Origin: Ancylostoma caninum | Lineage: Eukaryota; Nematoda; Chromadorea; Rhabditida; Ancylostomatidae | Assembly: GCA_037903475.1 (NCBI GenBank) | Contig: JBAJFG010000138.1 | Location: 74,501 to 138,500, forward strand | DNA: 64,000 bases | Direction: 5' to 3' | Shown here: piece after piece, positions 58,992 through 64,000 of the stretch | Numbering within the stretch: the stretch's first letter is position 1 | Layout of the letters: the number at the start of each line of letters is the position of its first letter | Made by a program: the position numbers and the translations under genes | Notes under the pieces: model-generated | The model's input: the letters and a program-made list of their open reading frames with translations, nothing else | What the model was told of the DNA's origin: nothing | The model's database searches: none

Positions 58992-61445
58992 CGGCTAACA
59001 GCCAAACAATGGTCGCATTTATGAGTTAACACTATTCATGTGTACATAGCACATTAATTATGAATTCGTTGGTTCTAAGAATGAGCAATGAAGAAGTGTC
59101 ACACACGCTTCTTATCGCCAAGGTAGAAGGATCCAAAAAAGTAATACCTCTCCGCAAAACAGCTTCGGCAAGGTACTCCCTATTGTGACAATTGCACACA
59201 TTTCTACTGTGTATTCCATTATACATTGCAAGAGGCTGAATGCAGGAAACACAATATGAGTCCGCGGTTTCCATAACATAGAATTTGGAACGAATACGTA
59301 AGAAGAAAAAAAAAGACTGTGGTAGTTTACCTCAGAAACCTTTACAAATTCCAATCAAAACGAAATTTGACCTCTAAAGCGAACGTATGGGGAGTGAAAA
59401 GGAGAGTCCCATTTTATTCCACAAGCACACCATACTGCCAAGACTCAATGATCGTCGAACATGGAAACTGTTAGAAGAAGTGAGAATTTTATGAAAATTG
59501 ATGGTATAACACACCCCCCTTAGCTGTAAGTAGACTAACAATATGAATTTACTCTAAGGCTAATCGATATTCAGATGAATAAGCACAAAACGACTCGGGG
59601 ACCACTTCTATGAGGCCAATTCAAGGTCAAAAAAAGATAAACAGCACTGCAGCTCTGAAGCGTCGGTTTCTCGTCAGAAAACAGTGCGCGGAAAATACAA
59701 GATCAAAAGCTACAAAAATCTGTCAATTTACTATTCTCACGGCTCACAACTTGAGAAATATTGTAACTTGTGGCCATAATTGTTAAACGCGATGTTTCTC
59801 TGCTGTGAGGTGCCTCTATATTAAAAGGAAAAAAAAGTCCACACAATTTTCGACTTCATCGCGGACTCGGAACCTTGTCTCGTCAGATGAAGCTTAACGA
59901 TAAAAGCAATTCTTACCAGGGAAGGATACTAGGGGGGGGGCGACGACTTGTAACAAAATGTATACTGTCATATGCAGTTTGTGACGCTGATCTCAAATCA
60001 GTTTACCTCATCTGCTGCGGAGTCTTCAGTGAAGAGGTACGGCGGCATAATTGCGGCCTGTCCAAACCAGCTAAATTTGACTTCCGAGTTATGTTCTGCA
60101 CAGAATGTGCTCTAAAAGCACCTCATACATTTAGATGAATTGAAACTGATTCATGTTTCCGGAGTGTGATTAAATTTGGGTGATTTCCAGCGATCTTTAG
60201 CGGAATACGTCTTAGAAGCCAAATTTAGGCTGTCCTGCGCAAACTCTAATTATGCCGTGTAACTCTTCATAGAGTGCTCCGCAGCACATAAACTAAACAG
60301 ATTTGAGATTAGCTTCAAAAACTGTGCTTGACAATATGCATCTCTTTACGAAATGCCAGACCCCCAAAGTTCCCAAGTTAGCTTAGTAGTGACAAGCCTG
60401 TACCGTATATCGGCCACTTGCATGAGCTACGACACCAGAAGAACATCAGGGTCGATTGGGACCCTCATTGCGGTCATCTAATTCGAGGCCTTTTTGAGAA
60501 CTTATAGTCTCTAAGTTCGATACATGTGCTGAGATATCAATAAGTGGGGAACTTCCGCTCTAACGACGTTAAACACGCAAACGAAAATTCAAGAGGTTCG
60601 GCCGATAAACTTCTGAATCTTTCGATTATGAGGAAAAGTTAATGGCCTAGGTATAATAGCAATGGATAGTCACAGATCGTTTTTTCCAGATGTTATCGAG
60701 CATATGAGAACAGACGACAACACATGTATTAGAACGAAAACGAACGGGCATTTCTAAACTAGCATTGTGATAGAAATACGGTATCTTTTCGCGGTACCTC
60801 CCTATACTGAGTGACTCTCTAAAACGAAAGCGAATGGCTTTGATGCAATCTCTTTTAATCGTGTATCCCTGAGGTATTTACCAGTCTTAATCGTATTTGC
60901 AATGAGCTTGATACCTCTTCAGTTCGCACACAGTAAATTGGACCACTTTCTCTCTTGAGCGTGGTGATACTGCCACTGCACGCCTCTGGAATTTCTGCTG
61001 ATCTTGCAATGTTAGGGAAAAACAACTGGAACCACTACAAGTGGAATTCACCGGAAGACACCGACACTTCCAACGAAACACTGCCTAAGTTTGCCAGTCT
61101 CAGTCTTCATCATGAGCATTCTCACCTTTTTCATGATCCGAGGTTGCATTATCTAGCTATATGCAAATCATTTACTATTCCGGGGACTTTCCGTACACAG
61201 ATGCAAATGTAGGTTGAATGCCAATGTTTTCACAAAAAGTTCAAATCTATGATGATTTGCATGGTAGTGGGGAAGTGTCAAGCAAGGTTTAGATACTGCC
61301 AGACAACTACTTCTGCTCCATTCATTTTAGCAAGCTGTACCACACTGCTGACCCACATTTAACCTCTATATCTCCAACACTAGGGTGGATTCACTCCACT
61401 CCAAGTTTTTGACGCAGGGAAACTGCATTTAACTCCTCTTTTGAA

Positions 61446-62121
61446 GCCAAGACCCGTACTAAAGTGTCATGGCGGTGAGATCAGCTGCCTGCATAACTCA
61501 TCGCCCCATTATCGCACGCGCGGCGACCTTCCAATACTGAGGAATGGACGTTCCAATACTGAGGAATGGAAGATCATCACCATCCGTGGCGGTGCTGCGT
61601 GCACGTATGTGCGGGGCGCTGATCTCATCGCCCTGGAGGGCGATGATCGCCTTCGTTTGGCGACTAGGTAGTGTGCGGGGCGAAAAGACGCCGAGTGAAG
61701 TACTCGGAGCATCTCACTCGGATATGATGATGGTGTGAAGGTACGTATGATCAGGTCCGCGAATTGCACAAAATGCATCTGAGCCTACGGACTCGGGCAT
61801 GTTGATTTTCGCCCAATAGCACAGAGCAAGCTCGAATATGTACGACTTGTCAGAAGCACAGAGGTGCTTCTGATGCTGCTGACAAGTTGTTTTCGCTCTA
61901 GCTAGTTAGCCGCGATGGTTCATAACTGTCTTACATGCTAAAACAACCGCCCCGAACTGATGTGGGAGTACGTGGTTACACGTACTTTTGATCACTTTTC
62001 ATGTACGGCCCGTCATATTCATCGTGGCGATGATTACCACACTCCTCTCCAATGCGAAGTGCGATCTCGCCCTGAAGGTGATGTGCGATGATCGCAATGG
62101 ACACTTTACTACGGGCCCAAG
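61446..62121. mobile_element. Small TIR element, 666 bp, superfamily unknown
   Basis: The left end (61451) reads ACCCGTACTAAAGTGTC. The right end read on the other strand is GCCCGTAGTAAAGTGTC. A 5-bp CCAAG flanks both sides (61446-61450 and 62117-62121). The paralogous block near 29628-29650 lacks the element and has a single GCAAAG-like site. The inside is GC-rich, contains a 22-bp direct repeat (about 61530-61573) and a nested hairpin (61848-61891: ACTTGTCAG with CTGACAAGT, CAGAAGCAC with GTGCTTCTG), and codes for nothing recognisable. Confidence 0.7.
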
Positions 62122-62252
62122 TGTCAGTACCATTCAACAGCTTCAGCTCGGAGTTGGCTCAGATTTTTCCGGCTTTTCAAGGCTATCCCTCTCAGCTGGG
62201 ACTCATGCAACAATCTTTCTTTACGTTCTATACTCCAAATGTACACATATAC

Positions 62253-62366
62253 AGATAGATTAGTACCACACAGAAATGTCTGGTGAAAAAAAAAACAAAA
62301 CTTCGTGCGCTGACCTTTGCCGCCCACCGGATACAAAAACTGCAAGACCTGCGGTTTGGATATAGC
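62253..62366 (+). promoter_or_regulatory. Decayed promoter module of pseudogene 6
   Basis: CCGCCCAC survives at 62320-62327, but the TATA position reads ATACAAAA (62331-62338). Confidence 0.6.
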
Positions 62367-62446
62367 ATGTCCGAAATCATTCTCTTCTTGTTTGTTGACT
62401 TGATGCCACCGCCAGCGCCCATACAAACTGTTACGGAAGAGGAGTG
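62367..62446 (+). pseudogene. SXP-like pseudogene, exon 1 (gene 3 copy)
   Basis: The ATG and MSEIILFLF match gene 3 exon 1. The exon is 80 bases instead of 81, so the frame shifts (DLMPPPAP) and the signal-peptide cleavage site is lost. The donor reads GTGGAT instead of GTGGGT. The coding exons that should follow were not seen before the window ends. Confidence 0.8.
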
Positions 62447-62599
62447 GTGGATTTCTTGGCTCATTTTGACCACGAAAGAAGCAGAGGAATTAAGAGTGCC
62501 CGCTCCAGCGCCACACTCAGTGCTTTGATGAAGCTTTGAATCTTAAGCTACGCTTCCCACTATTTGAGGTTGCCATGGCCCTATCTGCGTTTAGTTCTC

Positions 62600-63032
62600 T
62601 TAAAGACAGTGTGTCACCTGTTCCGTTGCTTGTAGATATCAACAGAGTATAGACCTGCTCGTCACGCTGAGTTCAATGATGTACGATAAAACGCATAAAA
62701 TTGTAATTGAACGCATAAAACCCCGTTTTCGAAGGGCCCGAACTCGTAGTTCACGGACCACTTGGGCGGAGCGGTCCGTGACAGTGCTGGCTGCCCGCCA
62801 CGACTGCAACGTTGGCCAACACGTCTGGACGTGTCCGATCGATAAGATCAACGGCTTCCCACGTCCACTCGAAGCAACAAACTGTTCCAAATCCCATCCC
62901 GAAAAACGTTAATAAAACGGCTTAGAGCCCGTTTTGTAATAAGTTATGTATACCGGTAGATTCATCGCCTCGAGAAGATTCAGAATCCGCTGAAACCCCA
63001 AGCACGAAAACGAGGTGACACACTGCCTTTAA
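62600..63032. mobile_element. TTAA-flanked TIR element, about 425 bp (piggyBac-like target site)
   Basis: TTAAAGACAGTGTGTCACCT at the left is matched by AGGTGACACACTGCCTTTAA at the right, with one difference within the inverted repeat. TTAA stands at both outer edges, the target duplication typical of piggyBac. The paralogous block near 30211 has a single uninterrupted ATTAAG. An internal 9-bp inverted repeat TCACGGACC/GGTCCGTGA lies near 62752-62783. No transposase. Confidence 0.7.
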
Positions 63033-63339
63033 GCTCCGCCCTCCGCAGAGAATGTCACTGTATGGGGTGGGAGAACTGAAAATTGATTTAAGGAATATCG
63101 AGGACGAATAACTTTGTAGATATGAAATATATATAGAACATATAGACAGGCATTCATTTCAAGGTTTTCTGAGATGAGCTCAGGAAAACACTCTGACATT
63201 TCGTGGTGATAAGTCACTACTGAGTCCCGACTACTGAATGTTCATCATGAATTGGACCACTAAATAAGCAACATGATCGGAAGAGACTTTATATCTGACA
63301 AGCCATTTTCGCCAGTTTTTGAAGACTCAGGGGCCGGAA

Positions 63340-63510
63340 TCAGCAGTAAGAACCTGTTTTGGAACCAGGGGCGACTCCCAATTCTGATAGTAAAGGTGGT
63401 TTTGCAAACATAGAGATTATCTTTGCTGCCCACATCATATGCTATGAATTCCTGTTTAAGTGTGTTAATGGACAAGGTCTGTAATCCTGGATAGATAAAA
63501 TTAGACGAAT
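63340..63510 (+). repeat. Fragment of the BEL-like gag region, second copy
   Basis: It shares GCGACTCCCAATT, a stretch ending in GCAAAC, CATAGAGATT-CTTTG and TGGATAGATAAAA with 40720-40910. It lies directly before the duplicated upstream region, in the same order as at 40.7-42.4 kb. Confidence 0.6.
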
Positions 63511-63551
63511 TCAAATCCGAGGCTTCTTCAAATCTTTACGGACTGGAACAG

Positions 63552-64000
63552 AGGTTATTTGGCAAACTCGCTCTTGTTTACGTAATAATCGTTCCTGGAA
63601 ACACACCTACATCATGGCTTTTGAATTCGCCTAACCAACCTCGATTACGGCTCAAAAAAAAAACACACGCGCCTATAATTTGCGCGCACCCTGTAATACA
63701 ACAAATTATCTTCCCAATACTCTTGTCATTTCAATCAGACCACCCTTTATGCTCTAAGCTGTCACAAAGCTCATTAGACTTCCTTGCTCTTTCATTGCTG
63801 CACATCTCACTCGCAAATTTCCCAGAAAAAGCTGAGAATGCTACATATTCAAGAAGATCTAAATTACTTTTATTATGCAACCAACAACGACCCAGTAGAC
63901 TTAGTCAGCTATGTTAGGACCGTGCACCAATTTCTCTTGATGCAGTCGCGAATAGATCAGCATCACTCATAGGCTGAATAGTTTGCCAAAGAAACAGGCG
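63552..64000 (+). repeat. Duplicated upstream region, copy 2
   Basis: Matches 41922-42406. It ends, at the window edge, in the middle of a promoter module. Confidence 0.85.
63950..64000 (+). promoter_or_regulatory. Start of a promoter module for a seventh SXP-like gene
   Basis: TAGATCAGCATCACTCATAG then GCTGAATAGTTTGCCAAAG and CAGGCG match gene 4 almost base for base. The CCGCCCA box, TATA and ATG should follow within about 70 bases outside the window. Confidence 0.65.

Larger units (their letters stand above)
58662..63120. repeat. Segmental duplication, copy B
   Basis: This block matches 26897-30300 and contains the pseudogenised 3' end of a gene 2 copy, its flank, and the dead promoter and first exon of a gene 3 copy. 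It differs from copy A by two insertions (61451-62116 and about 62604-63028). Just left of it, at 58645-58690, lies an empty version of the mariner target site of gene 2. Confidence 0.8.

Overview
The window reads as nuclear DNA of a nematode, most likely a clade V (strongylid-like) parasite with long introns. The grounds are: a gene family recognisable as SXP/RAL-2 (Ani s 5-like, DUF148) secreted proteins, which is nematode-restricted; spliced genes with short phase-0 exons, GT-AG introns and AATAAA signals; mariner, hAT-like, LINE and BEL/Pao-like transposable elements; and eukaryotic tRNA genes with internal promoters and T-run terminators. The species cannot be named from the sequence.

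Layout. (1) 1-6203: a head-to-tail array of about 31 copies of a 199-bp unit, each carrying one minus-strand tRNA-Pro gene or remnant. Ten copies are perfect CGG-anticodon genes, two have an AGG anticodon, several carry stem mismatches and the rest are broken. The array runs off the left edge of the window and decays at its right edge. (2) 6204-13380: no gene recognised; holds an 887-bp hAT-like non-autonomous element with an 8-bp target duplication. (3) 13381-64000: a plus-strand cluster of SXP/RAL-2-like genes. Four look complete in the shared five-exon form or close to it (13497-16022, 22422-27233, 29965-32576, 42471-46131). A fifth (51388-56832) is shortened and has a duplicated second exon. 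A sixth exists only as pseudogene pieces (58697-58991 and 62367-62446). The promoter of a seventh begins at the right edge. Between and inside the genes lie a mariner, a LINE with an unbroken 657-residue reverse-transcriptase ORF, a BEL/Pao-like remnant, a second mariner relic, two foldback elements and two small terminal-inverted-repeat elements.

How it fits together. Every SXP gene starts with the same module: an upstream AGATCAGCATCA-like stretch, a CCGCCCA box and a TATA box 33-36 bases before the ATG. Exon 1 is a signal peptide. Exons 2-5 encode a proline-rich N-terminus with two conserved cysteines, followed by a helical domain. The cluster grew by tandem segmental duplication. One pair of duplicated blocks (26.9-30.3 kb and 58.7-63.1 kb) is similar enough to show empty sites opposite three transposon insertions, which orders the insertions relative to the duplication. 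No operon, virus or CRISPR array was seen.

All exon structures are inferred from splice-site consensus, phase and paralog comparison by eye; no transcript or database evidence was available.
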